This document shows, one piece after another, positions 54,587 to 63,018 of a stretch of DNA of 64,000 nt. A model generated the notes under the pieces. The model did not search any database. It was not told the origin of the DNA and was given only the letters and a program-made list of their open reading frames with translations. The translations under genes and the position numbers were made by a program. The DNA is from Tatumella terrea (GTDB lineage: Bacteria > Pseudomonadota > Gammaproteobacteria > Enterobacterales > Enterobacteriaceae): assembly GCF_039523755.1 (NCBI RefSeq), contig NZ_BAAAFX010000021.1, positions 62,001 to 126,000 of the forward strand, in the 5' to 3' direction. Numbering within the stretch: position 1 is the first letter of the stretch; every line of letters starts with the position of its first letter.

Positions 54587-54904
54587 ATGAAAATTTTGCA
54601 TTGCCCGCTCAACGGACCGCGCAATATTACTGAATTCGCCTATGGTGGCGAGTTGAAAACTATCCCGGACCAAATGAATTGCACTGATCGTGAATGGGCC
54701 GATTATGTGTTTTATGAAGATAACCGTGCCGGGGTAGTTACCGAGTGGTGGTTCCATACGCCTTCTGGTTACTGGTTTCTGGCTGAGCGTAATACTCTGA
54801 CCGACGAAGTTATAAGTACTTATGATGCAAGTCAGGTATTCCCTAATCCACACAGCAATTTGCTGCCTGGCAGCATTACTACGCCATCGGAGGTCATCTC
54901 ATGA
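54587..54904 (+). CDS. mgdB: N-methylglutamate dehydrogenase subunit B (sarcosine oxidase delta-like)
   Basis: A 105-residue delta-type subunit (MKILHCPLNGPRNITEFAYGG). The zinc site of classical SoxD (two cysteines in CPxCGPR, a histidine and a later cysteine) is incomplete: Cys6 remains, the second position is asparagine, and HTPSGYWF holds the histidine but lacks the final cysteine. This is the pattern I associate with the MgdB branch, but that is from memory. Its stop overlaps the mgdC start by four bases (ATGA). Confidence 0.84.
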   Translation: MKILHCPLNGPRNITEFAYGGELKTIPDQMNCTDREWADYVFYEDNRAGVVTEWWFHTPSGYWFLAERNTLTDEVISTYDASQVFPNPHSNLLPGSITTPSEVIS

Positions 54905-57813
54905 CTCAGAAACGTTTACCTGCGCCGATGGGTAGTCTGATTAACCGCCAGCAACCGGTCAGTTTCACTTTTGAAGGTGAGTCTTTCACCGGATACAATG
55001 GTGACTCGATTGCCAGTGCCTTAATCGCAAACGGACAACAACTGTTATCCCGATCATTTAAATATCATCGCCCACGCGGTGTGCTCAGCATGTTCGGCCA
55101 GGATGCGAATTCACTGGTGCAATTACCGGATGAACCCAACGTACTGGCTGATATGCAACCCATTACCCCGGGACTTAACGTTAGCGGACAAAACTACAGC
55201 GGGTCGTTGAATAAAGACAGTGACGATAAAATTCAGCTCTTTTCCCGTTTTATGCCAGTGGGTTTTTATTATCGGGCATTCTACAAACCGAAGGGCATGT
55301 GGAAGCGCTGGGAACCATTGATTCGCCGTAAAGCCGGTCTTGGGGTACTGAATCTTAACGCGACTGCTGGCTATTACGATAAAGCCTATTTGTTCTGTGA
55401 TCTACTGGTGGTCGGTGCCGGTCCTGCGGGAATACAGGCCGCACTCACCGCTGCTGACGGCGGGGCGAAAGTGATTATCGTTGAGCAACTGCCTGTCGCC
55501 GGAGGCGCAATGAGCTGGGCACGTATGTCAGCCGATGCGCAACAAACCGAACAGCAACTGGGGGCTATGACCCATCGGCTTGAAACCCATCCGAACATCC
55601 GTCTGCTGCTTAATGCAACCTGCAACGGCTGGTTTAAAGATCACTATTTGCCAGTGATTCAGAACCAACGTATGTACAAGGTACGGACGGGCAGTTGTGT
55701 GATTGCTACCGGTACATACGACCAACCCGTGATCTTCCGCAATAATGATCTGCCGGGTATCATGCTGACCAGTGCTGCACAGCGTCTGATCCAGCATTAT
55801 GCTGTCAGTCCGGGCCAGCGTGCAGTGCTGTTAACCGGCAATGATGATGCTTATTTCGCCGCATTAATGATGCACGAGCAGGGAATAAAGGTCGCGGCTG
55901 TTGTCGATTTACGTGCAACTTTACCAGCAGCAGAATTAACTGAACCGTTGCAAAGTGCCAGTATTGAACTTATCACCAATGCGACTGTGTATGAAGCTTT
56001 TGCAGGGCGTTCAGGACAGCTCTCATCAGTAGATGTCAGGACTATTACCGGACAAGGGCAGGTTGCCCCGAATGGCCGGCGTATCGAATGTGATTTACTC
56101 TGCATGTCTGCAGGCTATATGCCTGCCTGGCAATTACCTTGTCAGGCAGGCGGAAAACTCAGTTACGACGATGCTAGTGCCAGTTTTTCATTGGGCGATT
56201 TACCGGCGAATATGTTTACTGCAGGTTCGATCAATGGCTGGTCTGGTCTGGAAGAGTCTGTCAGGGATGGCATGAATGCCAGTCGTATGGCCTTGCAGCA
56301 GTTGGGTTTCAGTCATAATCTCATCACCCCTTCGCCTTCAGAGGGGGAGAAACCGCGAATCAATTATCCCTGGCCAATTTTTCCCCACCCGAAAGGTAAA
56401 GAGTTCGTTGACTTCGACGAGGATTTGCAGATCAGGGATATTATTAATGCCACTAAACATGGCTATCGAGACGTGCAACTGGTGAAGCGCTTTTCAACGG
56501 TGGGCATGGGGCCATCACAAGGGCGTCATTCGGCATTACCGACAGCCCGGTTAGTGGCCCGGGCCACCAACCGTAGTGTGAGCGAGACCGGGATTACCAC
56601 GGCACGGCCCCCTTTCAGCGCCGAAAGTCTTGCGCATCTTGCCGGACGCCATTTCGATCCCTGGCGAGTGACTGCCATGCATCAGCGGCATGTTGCGCTT
56701 CAGGCTCAGATGATGCCTGCAGGTAACTGGTTGCGCCCTGGCTGGTATCAGACCTTACCTGCGACCGACAAACTATCAGCAGTAGAGGCAGAAGTACTTA
56801 ACGTCAGAAATAATGTCGGGCTGATTGATGTTTCTACGTTAGGAGGTATTGAGCTGAGAGGGCCGGATGCCGCCGAATTCCTTAATCGTATGTATACCTT
56901 CGCGTTTATCAAACAGCCGGTGGGGCGTACACGCTATGCGCTGATGACCAATGAGCAAGGTGTAGTGATTGACGATGGTGTCGCTTGTCGGCTGGCTGAA
57001 AACCACTTCTATGTGACTGCGACCTCCAGTGGCGTTGCCCGGGTCTACCAGTCGATGCTGCAATGGAATATCCGCTGGCGACTGGATGTAGATATCGCGA
57101 ATGTCACTTCTGCCTGGGTAGCAGTTAATCTGGCGGGGCCAAAGTCTCGTCAGGTATTAAGTCAGCTGTGTGATGGACAGGATCTGAGTGCGGAAGGATT
57201 TCCTTATCTGGCCTGCCGTGAAGGTCGCGTCTCCGGGATTCCAGCCCGCTTGTTACGTGTCGGATTTGTCGGCGAGTTGGGCTATGAAATTCATGTTCCA
57301 ACGCGATATGGACTAGCACTGTGGGATGCGTTGATGCAAGCCGGTCAGTGTTGTGGCATCAAACCGTTCGGTGTTGAAGCTCAGCGTCTGCTTCGTCTGG
57401 AAAAAGGGCACGTTATTATCGGACAGGACACCGACGGAATGAGTCATCCGCAGGAGATCAACATGGGATGGGCTGTGAACCGCAGCAAACCTTCGTTTAT
57501 CGGTCGTCGTGCTATCGATATTCTTGAAGCACATCAGCCGGTGCGGAAATTAGTCGCATTCAGGTTACCGGCCGGTTCACCGAAGCCACTGGAGGGGCAT
57601 CTGGTTCTGGAAGGTGGCCAAATCACCGGTAACGTAACTTCCTGTGAGTTCTCTCCGACACTTAACGCAATAATTGGCATGTCCTATGCATCTGCTGAAC
57701 GGTCGACTCCGGGCGACAGAATTACGATTCGCACAGAAGACGGTAGGGAGGTCACAGCCGAGGTGGTCAGCTTGCCTTTTTATGATGCTGAAAACCAGCG
57801 ACAGGAACTTTAA
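54901..57813 (+). CDS. mgdC: N-methylglutamate dehydrogenase subunit C (sarcosine oxidase alpha-like)
   Basis: A 970-residue alpha subunit. N-terminal ferredoxin-like region (residues about 15-100), NAD(P)-binding domain with LVVGAGPAGIQAALTAADGG, then a C-terminal GcvT-like folate domain from about residue 610 (STLGGIELRGPDAAEFLNRM; GELGYEIHVP; KPFGVEAQRLLRLEKGHVI). The GcvT domain captures formaldehyde as methylene-THF, which FolD then oxidises. Stop overlaps the mgdD start. Confidence 0.87.
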   Translation: MTQKRLPAPMGSLINRQQPVSFTFEGESFTGYNGDSIASALIANGQQLLSRSFKYHRPRGVLSMFGQDANSLVQLPDEPNVLADMQPITPGLNVSGQNYSGSLNKDSDDKIQLFSRFMPVGFYYRAFYKPKGMWKRWEPLIRRKAGLGVLNLNATAGYYDKAYLFCDLLVVGAGPAGIQAALTAADGGAKVIIVEQLPVAGGAMSWARMSADAQQTEQQLGAMTHRLETHPNIRLLLNATCNGWFKDHYLPVIQNQRMYKVRTGSCVIATGTYDQPVIFRNNDLPGIMLTSAAQRLIQHYAVSPGQRAVLLTGNDDAYFAALMMHEQGIKVAAVVDLRATLPAAELTEPLQSASIELITNATVYEAFAGRSGQLSSVDVRTITGQGQVAPNGRRIECDLLCMSAGYMPAWQLPCQAGGKLSYDDASASFSLGDLPANMFTAGSINGWSGLEESVRDGMNASRMALQQLGFSHNLITPSPSEGEKPRINYPWPIFPHPKGKEFVDFDEDLQIRDIINATKHGYRDVQLVKRFSTVGMGPSQGRHSALPTARLVARATNRSVSETGITTARPPFSAESLAHLAGRHFDPWRVTAMHQRHVALQAQMMPAGNWLRPGWYQTLPATDKLSAVEAEVLNVRNNVGLIDVSTLGGIELRGPDAAEFLNRMYTFAFIKQPVGRTRYALMTNEQGVVIDDGVACRLAENHFYVTATSSGVARVYQSMLQWNIRWRLDVDIANVTSAWVAVNLAGPKSRQVLSQLCDGQDLSAEGFPYLACREGRVSGIPARLLRVGFVGELGYEIHVPTRYGLALWDALMQAGQCCGIKPFGVEAQRLLRLEKGHVIIGQDTDGMSHPQEINMGWAVNRSKPSFIGRRAIDILEAHQPVRKLVAFRLPAGSPKPLEGHLVLEGGQITGNVTSCEFSPTLNAIIGMSYASAERSTPGDRITIRTEDGREVTAEVVSLPFYDAENQRQEL

Positions 57814-58403
57814 TGATGCAAAATATGCACGTTTTGGCGGCAGGGCCGCTGGATGATAAAAATACTTCTTTCGATAATGGCAGGGTTGTTCTGAGTGACT
57901 TTTCCCCGTTGGCACGGGTCGGATTCCGTGGCCGCCATGCCACCTGGTATCTTCAGGACCGGGATTATGTACTGCCCGACCAGCCCAATCAGGCGCGCTG
58001 GCAATCTGATGGTTCGTTGGTGGCTCGACTGTCACAAACCGAATATCTTCTACTGGCAGCCTCGACGCAATCCCGGTCACGTATTCAACAGGAAGAATTG
58101 CAGTGGCAGATGAGTGAGCTTTCCTGTTTTTCCCTGCCCCGTCAGGACACTCACGGATGGCTGCGCCTGAAAGGCGAAGTGCTGCCTGAAATGATGTCAA
58201 AGCTCTGTGCGGTAAATTTGGATACCCTGCAATTTACAGCCGGTGCGGTGGTACAAACTTCAGTCGCCCGGGCGAATGCCATGGTGATCAACGCATCACA
58301 GAACGGGGAAACCGAGTTCTGGCTGCTGATGGATAACTCTCTGGCAGCGTATTTTTGGGATGTATTATGTGATGCCAGTACGGAGTTTGCGATTGCTGAT
58401 TAA
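57813..58403 (+). CDS. mgdD: N-methylglutamate dehydrogenase subunit D (sarcosine oxidase gamma-like)
   Basis: A 196-residue gamma-type subunit, GcvT-related, the least conserved of the four. Recognisable segments are ARVGFRGRHATWYLQD and the end CFSLPRQDTHGWLRLKGE. Completes the mgdABCD set; ATG overlaps the mgdC stop. Confidence 0.82.
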   Translation: MMQNMHVLAAGPLDDKNTSFDNGRVVLSDFSPLARVGFRGRHATWYLQDRDYVLPDQPNQARWQSDGSLVARLSQTEYLLLAASTQSRSRIQQEELQWQMSELSCFSLPRQDTHGWLRLKGEVLPEMMSKLCAVNLDTLQFTAGAVVQTSVARANAMVINASQNGETEFWLLMDNSLAAYFWDVLCDASTEFAIAD

Positions 58404-58457
58404 CCCTTAACTTCCATTTCCGGGGCCTGGTCCCGGATTGATTTACTGCAGGTGTAT

Positions 58458-59261
58458 ATGTCTGTCATTACTATCACCGAAAATGATTATACAGTTCCCG
58501 CACTATTTCGCGGGCTGACGATCATTGAAATGTTTAACAGCCAGGACAGAGTGTTGACAGTCCAGGATTTTGCCGAACATCTGGGCGTCTCAACCTCATC
58601 AATTTATCGCATTGTGACCACTCTGACTGAGATGAACTATCTTGAAAAGGTGGCGAAAAATACCTATCAGCTTGGACCCCAGGTGATTTCGAATGGTTTT
58701 AGTTACCTGGCCAGTCGTGATGTGGTGGATATTGCAATGCCGCATCTTAACGCCTTGCGTAATGCGGTTTCCATGTCGTGCCATCTGAGTATTCGTGAAG
58801 GCCAGGAAGCCGTGTATATTTACCGTTCATTTGCTTCGCAGCGTTTGTCAGTGAATGTACCTATTGGTACCCGAATTCCCTGCCACTGTAGTGCGATGGG
58901 GCGGGTATTATTAACCGGTTTGCATGCTACTGAACTGGAAAGTTTGTATCAGCATGTGCGACTGGATGGCTATTCTGTGCCAGCACCACGCACTCTGCCG
59001 GAACTGAAGGAAACCATTATTCAGGACTGTGCGCAAGGCTGGGTTGAGCATCGTTCTGACTTTGCCACCGCCATTGCCTGTGCGTTGCGTGACCATCATA
59101 ATCAAATTGTTGCGGCTATTAATGTCTCCGGCCCGGATGCGCTAATGGAAGATCCGCGGCAAAAAGAGGTAGTTCGTAATGCGCTGCTCGCGACTGCGCA
59201 ACGTATTTCTTTTGAGTTGGGTAACCTGCGTAAAATGACGGAGAAAATCAGGACGAAATGA
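58458..59261 (+). CDS. IclR-family transcriptional regulator
   Basis: A 267-residue IclR regulator. The helix-turn-helix lies in LTVQDFAEHLGVSTSSIYRIVTTL, and the ligand-binding C-domain contains GTRIPCHCSAMGRVLL. The ATG at 58458 has AGGTG six bases ahead; a GTG two codons earlier is possible. It follows mgdD by 54 bp and its stop overlaps the next start by four bases, so it may be part of the mgd operon and control it. Confidence 0.87.
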   Translation: MSVITITENDYTVPALFRGLTIIEMFNSQDRVLTVQDFAEHLGVSTSSIYRIVTTLTEMNYLEKVAKNTYQLGPQVISNGFSYLASRDVVDIAMPHLNALRNAVSMSCHLSIREGQEAVYIYRSFASQRLSVNVPIGTRIPCHCSAMGRVLLTGLHATELESLYQHVRLDGYSVPAPRTLPELKETIIQDCAQGWVEHRSDFATAIACALRDHHNQIVAAINVSGPDALMEDPRQKEVVRNALLATAQRISFELGNLRKMTEKIRTK

Positions 59262-59875
59262 GAAAACCGGTGACTACCAGTCAACGTGAAAGCCCGTTGA
59301 GCCTGGAGCAGCATATCGCCCGGTCGCTGAAACAGCGACGGATTTCACAGGGGTACAAAATCTCCGATGTTGCCCGTATTGCCGGGGTCAGCGTGGGCAT
59401 GGTCAGTAAAGTAGAAAATGCGCAGGTGTCGACTAGCCTGGATATACTTAACCGGCTCTGTGATGCCATTGGTTTACCGGTGTCAAAGCTCTTTAGCGAC
59501 TTTGATATTGCCAAGCGCGGTGCTCAGCTGATTAAAGCGGGTGAAGGGCTGGAAGTTGTCCGTACCGGCACAGAAGTGGGCCATTCTTATCACCTGCTCA
59601 GTTATGCGCAGGGTCCGCAGAAGTTGTATGAACCTTTTTTAGTGATCATGGATGACGCCAGTGAAGAATTCCCTAATTTCTGCCATCCCGGCCATGAATT
59701 TATTTATTTGCTCGAAGGTGAACTGATATATCGTCACGGTACCCGTCTTTATCCTATGTCACCCGGTGACAGCCTTTCTTTCGACGGTGGTGTTCCGCAT
59801 GGACCCGAAAAGTTAATCACCGTCCCGATCCGTTTGCTGTCAATTATTCACTATGATGAGAATGATGAACGTTAA
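59258..59875 (+). CDS. XRE-family regulator with cupin domain
   Basis: A 205-residue regulator with an N-terminal Cro/XRE helix-turn-helix (ISDVARIAGVSVGMVSKVEN) and a C-terminal cupin sensor (CHPGHEFIYLLEGELIYRHG; MSPGDSLSFDGGVPHGPE). Regulators of this design often govern amine or polyamine use. Overlaps the IclR gene by four bases. Last gene of the plus-strand set. Confidence 0.88.
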   Translation: MRKPVTTSQRESPLSLEQHIARSLKQRRISQGYKISDVARIAGVSVGMVSKVENAQVSTSLDILNRLCDAIGLPVSKLFSDFDIAKRGAQLIKAGEGLEVVRTGTEVGHSYHLLSYAQGPQKLYEPFLVIMDDASEEFPNFCHPGHEFIYLLEGELIYRHGTRLYPMSPGDSLSFDGGVPHGPEKLITVPIRLLSIIHYDENDER

Positions 59876-60049
59876 CCGAATATACTCTCCTTCCTGAAAT
59901 TATCTGCAGTTATATTCTATAATTCACCTGGCGTGCACCAGTATGGGACACGTTTTTTTTGGTGTTTTATTTTCTATTCTTTATATCTGAATTTGTTTTT
60001 TTATTTATAAAAATCAGATGGTTATCATATGAAATAATTATAAATGTGA

Positions 60050-60077
60050 TAAGGCGGAAATGCGAGTTACCGCCTTA
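60050..60077. terminator. bidirectional hairpin between convergent genes
   Basis: TAAGGCGG (60050-60057) pairs with CCGCCTTA (60070-60077) between the XRE gene and the DUF1330 gene. U-tracts are weak. Confidence 0.5.
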
Positions 60078-60130
60078 ATCAGATCAGGGAAAGGAATTAT
60101 TTTTAAATTATCCCGATTGATAAATTTTAT

Positions 60131-60418
60131 TTATCCGAGTCCGTTAACTATAGTTATCATGGCGTTTGAAACCTGTTTACGTTGTTTTTTTGCATACTGG
60201 TATTCCTCAGAATAATAACAGTCTAATGCTGTCTGATAATCAGAAAATTCAATAATGACATGCTTGGTAAATTTTTCACCTTCCAGTGAAGTGGCCTGTT
60301 CTCCACGAGCAATAAACTTTGCCTGATATTTTTTGAATGCCAGTGGTGCTAATTCTATATAATTTTGGTACTGTTCTGCATTTTCAATATTAACGTGCGC
60401 TATCCAGTAAGCAGGCAT
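60131..60418 (-). CDS. DUF1330 family protein
   Basis: A 95-residue DUF1330 protein (MPAYWIAHVNIENAEQYQNY; IEFSDYQTALDCYYSEEYQ), predicted dimeric alpha-beta barrel. DUF1330 genes are often found in catabolic operons with monooxygenases but the function is not established. It starts two bases after the GntR stop, so the two are co-transcribed. Confidence 0.83.
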   Translation of the reverse strand: MPAYWIAHVNIENAEQYQNYIELAPLAFKKYQAKFIARGEQATSLEGEKFTKHVIIEFSDYQTALDCYYSEEYQYAKKQRKQVSNAMITIVNGLG

Positions 60419-60420
60419 AA

Positions 60421-61098
60421 TTATTCCTCAATGGTAAGAATTGATTTTGCAAGGGAGGCGGCTTCAGTCAGATGTTGTATCACTGCCTGTTTCGCTTGTT
60501 CAGGATCATTCTTTTCAATGGCTTCATAAATCCTGGAAATACGCTCAAAACCTGCGACCTGCCGCTCAGGGTTGCGCAATGTCAGTACCCGAAGTCTGCT
60601 GATCCGGCTGTTGAGTCGCTGAACAATTTCCCACGCAATATGGTGTTTTGCAATGGAAAAAAGGGCTTCATAAAAAGCCTGTGATGCATCAACACGCTCT
60701 GTATCATCCAGGTCATGAGATGCTTTAGCAATACGCATCAGTTTTTGGTGTAAGCTTTTTTTGTCTTTACTGGTCGCCGACTTCGCACAATCTTTAGCTG
60801 CTTCTGATTCCAGTAATAACCGGATGTCGTAAATTTGTGCCGCAACTTCCCAGGTCAGCACTGCGACAATCGGGCCTTTCTTGGGTATATTTTCAATAAG
60901 CCCTTCAGCTTCCAGATAACGAATGACTTCACGGACTACCGTACGACTCACACCTAATTCATCACACAGGCTGCGTTCAACCAATCTGTCTCCAGCTTTA
61001 AAATGGCCAGAAATAATAGCCCGGCGAACTTTTTCTAATGCCAGTTCGCGAAGTGTCACTGGCGTGTTTTCAATTTTTAACGAGTGACGAGCAACCAT
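60421..61098 (-). CDS. GntR-family regulator, FCD subfamily
   Basis: A 225-residue FadR/FCD-type GntR regulator. The winged helix is GDRLVERSLCDELGVSRTVVREVIRYLEAEGLIE; the FCD ligand domain follows with metal-type histidines in AKHHIAWE and QHLTEAASL. Divergent from the AA_synth-hydrolase-flavin reductase operon across 514 bp, and a TGGTATACCA palindrome there is a good operator candidate. Probably controls that operon. Confidence 0.87.
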   Translation of the reverse strand: MVARHSLKIENTPVTLRELALEKVRRAIISGHFKAGDRLVERSLCDELGVSRTVVREVIRYLEAEGLIENIPKKGPIVAVLTWEVAAQIYDIRLLLESEAAKDCAKSATSKDKKSLHQKLMRIAKASHDLDDTERVDASQAFYEALFSIAKHHIAWEIVQRLNSRISRLRVLTLRNPERQVAGFERISRIYEAIEKNDPEQAKQAVIQHLTEAASLAKSILTIEE

Positions 61099-61519
61099 AA
61101 TCTTCCCGATTTAAAGAATTAAAAAATTCAGCGATAAGTTAATTTAAAATTTAGCAACCTTTTTATTATTATCACTGTTTATATTGTTAAAGCAATGCCA
61201 GTTGATTTACTTAATCATAATATTCTCTCCCATCCAGACCCGACTAGCCGGATGAAATTAGCGTTCGTTCTTAGTTCCATTACGGCTCATCATTGCGACA
61301 GAAATAAGACAAACCAGTAAATTATAAATCAAATAAAATCAATATATTATATAAAGTCAGGCTTTCTTCCTGGTTGATGATTTATGGCGGTAATCACAGA
61401 CTCTTATTGCACTTGATAGAGGGTGTAAAGCATGAGGGTTTTATGGTTAACATTATGTTTTATAAGATATTAATTCATTCTTTTTTCCCAAAAAATCCAC
61501 CACATAAGAACACGGTATG

Positions 61520-61531
61520 ATGGTATACCAT
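61520..61531. promoter_or_regulatory. candidate GntR/FCD operator
   Basis: ATGGTATACCAT is a perfect 12-bp palindrome of the TGGTATACCA type bound by FCD-subfamily regulators. It lies 4 bp upstream of the -35 of the operon promoter. Confidence 0.7.
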
Positions 61532-61534
61532 GAA

Positions 61535-61563
61535 TTGACATACTATAAATCTCACTGTTATAT
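61535..61563 (+). promoter_or_regulatory. sigma-70 promoter of the monooxygenase operon
   Basis: TTGACA (61535-61540), 17-bp spacer, TTATAT (61558-61563). Ribosome site GAGG (61602-61605) lies 7 bases before the ATG at 61613. Perfect -35 with a fair -10. Confidence 0.65.
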
Positions 61564-61612
61564 CCCATCCCGAACAAGATTAACAACCTGTTAACTTTAG
61601 TGAGGCTCAGTT

Positions 61613-62215
61613 ATGCACCCAGATATTCGCAAGACGTTTGTGACGACCGAAACCCTCTATTCAGACGGTGGCAAATCTGCAACCACGCCCCTGGTGATGA
61701 TTGCAGCGGCAGCGGTGGTAAAAAACCCGTGGGCTGGTGAAGGTTTTGTTGAAGATCTCGCACCAAAAATCCGGGAAATGGCCCCGGTGATCGGCGAGCT
61801 GCTGACCGGCCTGATCGTTAAAGAAGCCGGGGGAGGAGACAAGGTCGTCGCATACGGCAAAAGTGCGGTGGTTGGTCTGAATGGTGAGCTTGAACATGCC
61901 TCCGCCCTAATTCATACCCTGCACTTCGGAAATCATTACCGTTCAGCCGTGAAAGGTAAAACCTACCTGGCCTTTAATAATACCCGAGGGCCTGCTAACA
62001 CTCCGATTCTGGTACCGATGATGGGCACTGATGATGAAGGCACCCGTGAGCATTACCTGACTATGCAGTTCAACATTAACGACGCTCCATTCAGCGATGA
62101 GATTGTGATAGCGCTGGGCGCGGCACTGGGCGGCCGTCCGCATCACCGTATCGGTAACCGTTATCTTGACCTGAAAGAGTTGGGCCATGACCAGAAAAAT
62201 CCAGCAGCTGTCTGA
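61613..62215 (+). CDS. amino acid synthesis (AA_synth, DUF1185) family protein
   Basis: A 200-residue AA_synth/DUF1185 protein, beginning MHPDIRKTFVTTETLYSDGGK and carrying VIGELLTGLIVKEAGGGDKV, GLNGELEHASALIHTLHFGNH and the C-terminal ALGGRPHHRIGNRYLDLKEL. The family name comes from old annotation; no activity is established to my knowledge. It leads an operon of hydrolase, flavin reductase and LLM monooxygenase, so a role in degrading a ring- or amide-containing nitrogen compound is inferred. Its end overlaps the next start by 29 bp. Confidence 0.82.
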   Translation: MHPDIRKTFVTTETLYSDGGKSATTPLVMIAAAAVVKNPWAGEGFVEDLAPKIREMAPVIGELLTGLIVKEAGGGDKVVAYGKSAVVGLNGELEHASALIHTLHFGNHYRSAVKGKTYLAFNNTRGPANTPILVPMMGTDDEGTREHYLTMQFNINDAPFSDEIVIALGAALGGRPHHRIGNRYLDLKELGHDQKNPAAV

Positions 62216-63008
62216 ATCAGGACTCCAGGTCAGTTATCTGGAGAAGGGGGAGGGGCAGCCACTGGTGTTGATCCACGGTGTGGGCATGAATGCTGACGCC
62301 TGGTATCCGCAAATGGATCTGCTTAGTCGGTATTTTCGGGTGTTAGCCGTGGATATGCCGGGTCACGGTGAAAGTAGTGGTTTTCACCATGCTGCGGGCC
62401 TGAAGGATTATGTACGCTGGTTGGTCTTGTTCCTGCAAACACAACCGGAACAGCATTTTGCTGTGGCAGGTCACTCAATGGGAGCATTGATTACCGCAGG
62501 TATCGCTATCGATCACCCTGAACTGGTGAATCACGCCATAGTAATGAGTGGGGTGTTTAAACGCAGTAACAGTGCACGTGATGCGGTACTGAAACGGGCT
62601 GAAGAATTAGCCAGTGGCAGGGTTCGACTTGATGCTCCTCTGGATCGCTGGTTCAGTGACCAGCCCTATGAACAACCGCTCCGCCAGCAAGTCGGTGGGT
62701 GGTTACAGCAGGTGAATCTTGACGGCTACGCTCGAGCCTATCAGGCATTTGCGGAAGGTGACCGGTTCTATTCTGATCGCTGGAATGAGATGCAATGCCC
62801 GGTATTAGTAATGACCGGCGAGCTTGATACTAATTCCAGTCCGGATATGACTCACCGGATGGCCCAGGCAGCAGCGCAAGGCCAGGCTGTCGTGGTAGCT
62901 AACGCTAAACATATGTTGAACCTGACAGATGCTGACCGTGTTAATGACGAAATATTATCTTTCCTCAGCATGGATACTGGCAATGTCATACAAAACAAAG
63001 CTTGTTAA
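62187..63008 (+). CDS. alpha/beta hydrolase
   Basis: A 273-residue alpha/beta hydrolase. Oxyanion motif LIHGVGMN, nucleophile elbow GHSMG, acid in MTGELDTN and histidine in NAKHMLNL. Homologues in trigonelline and vitamin B6 degradation cleave N-acyl or N-formyl aminomethylene-succinates, which suggests a similar amide or ester hydrolysis here. Overlaps the AA_synth gene by 29 bp. Confidence 0.87.
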   Translation: MTRKIQQLSESGLQVSYLEKGEGQPLVLIHGVGMNADAWYPQMDLLSRYFRVLAVDMPGHGESSGFHHAAGLKDYVRWLVLFLQTQPEQHFAVAGHSMGALITAGIAIDHPELVNHAIVMSGVFKRSNSARDAVLKRAEELASGRVRLDAPLDRWFSDQPYEQPLRQQVGGWLQQVNLDGYARAYQAFAEGDRFYSDRWNEMQCPVLVMTGELDTNSSPDMTHRMAQAAAQGQAVVVANAKHMLNLTDADRVNDEILSFLSMDTGNVIQNKAC

Positions 63009-63018
63009 GGAGTAAGTT

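Larger units (their letters stand above)
61099..61612. promoter_or_regulatory. divergent control region of the GntR and monooxygenase operons
   Basis: A 514-bp AT-rich region with no gene. It carries the operator and promoter annotated separately; the rest is featureless. Confidence 0.6.

Noticed and set aside
53334..58403. Calling the four genes simply soxBDAG sarcosine oxidase
   Set aside because: Homology supports both, but gmaS and mgsABC divergently adjacent and the missing zinc cysteines in the delta-like subunit favour N-methylglutamate dehydrogenase. Kept as an alternative and not excluded.
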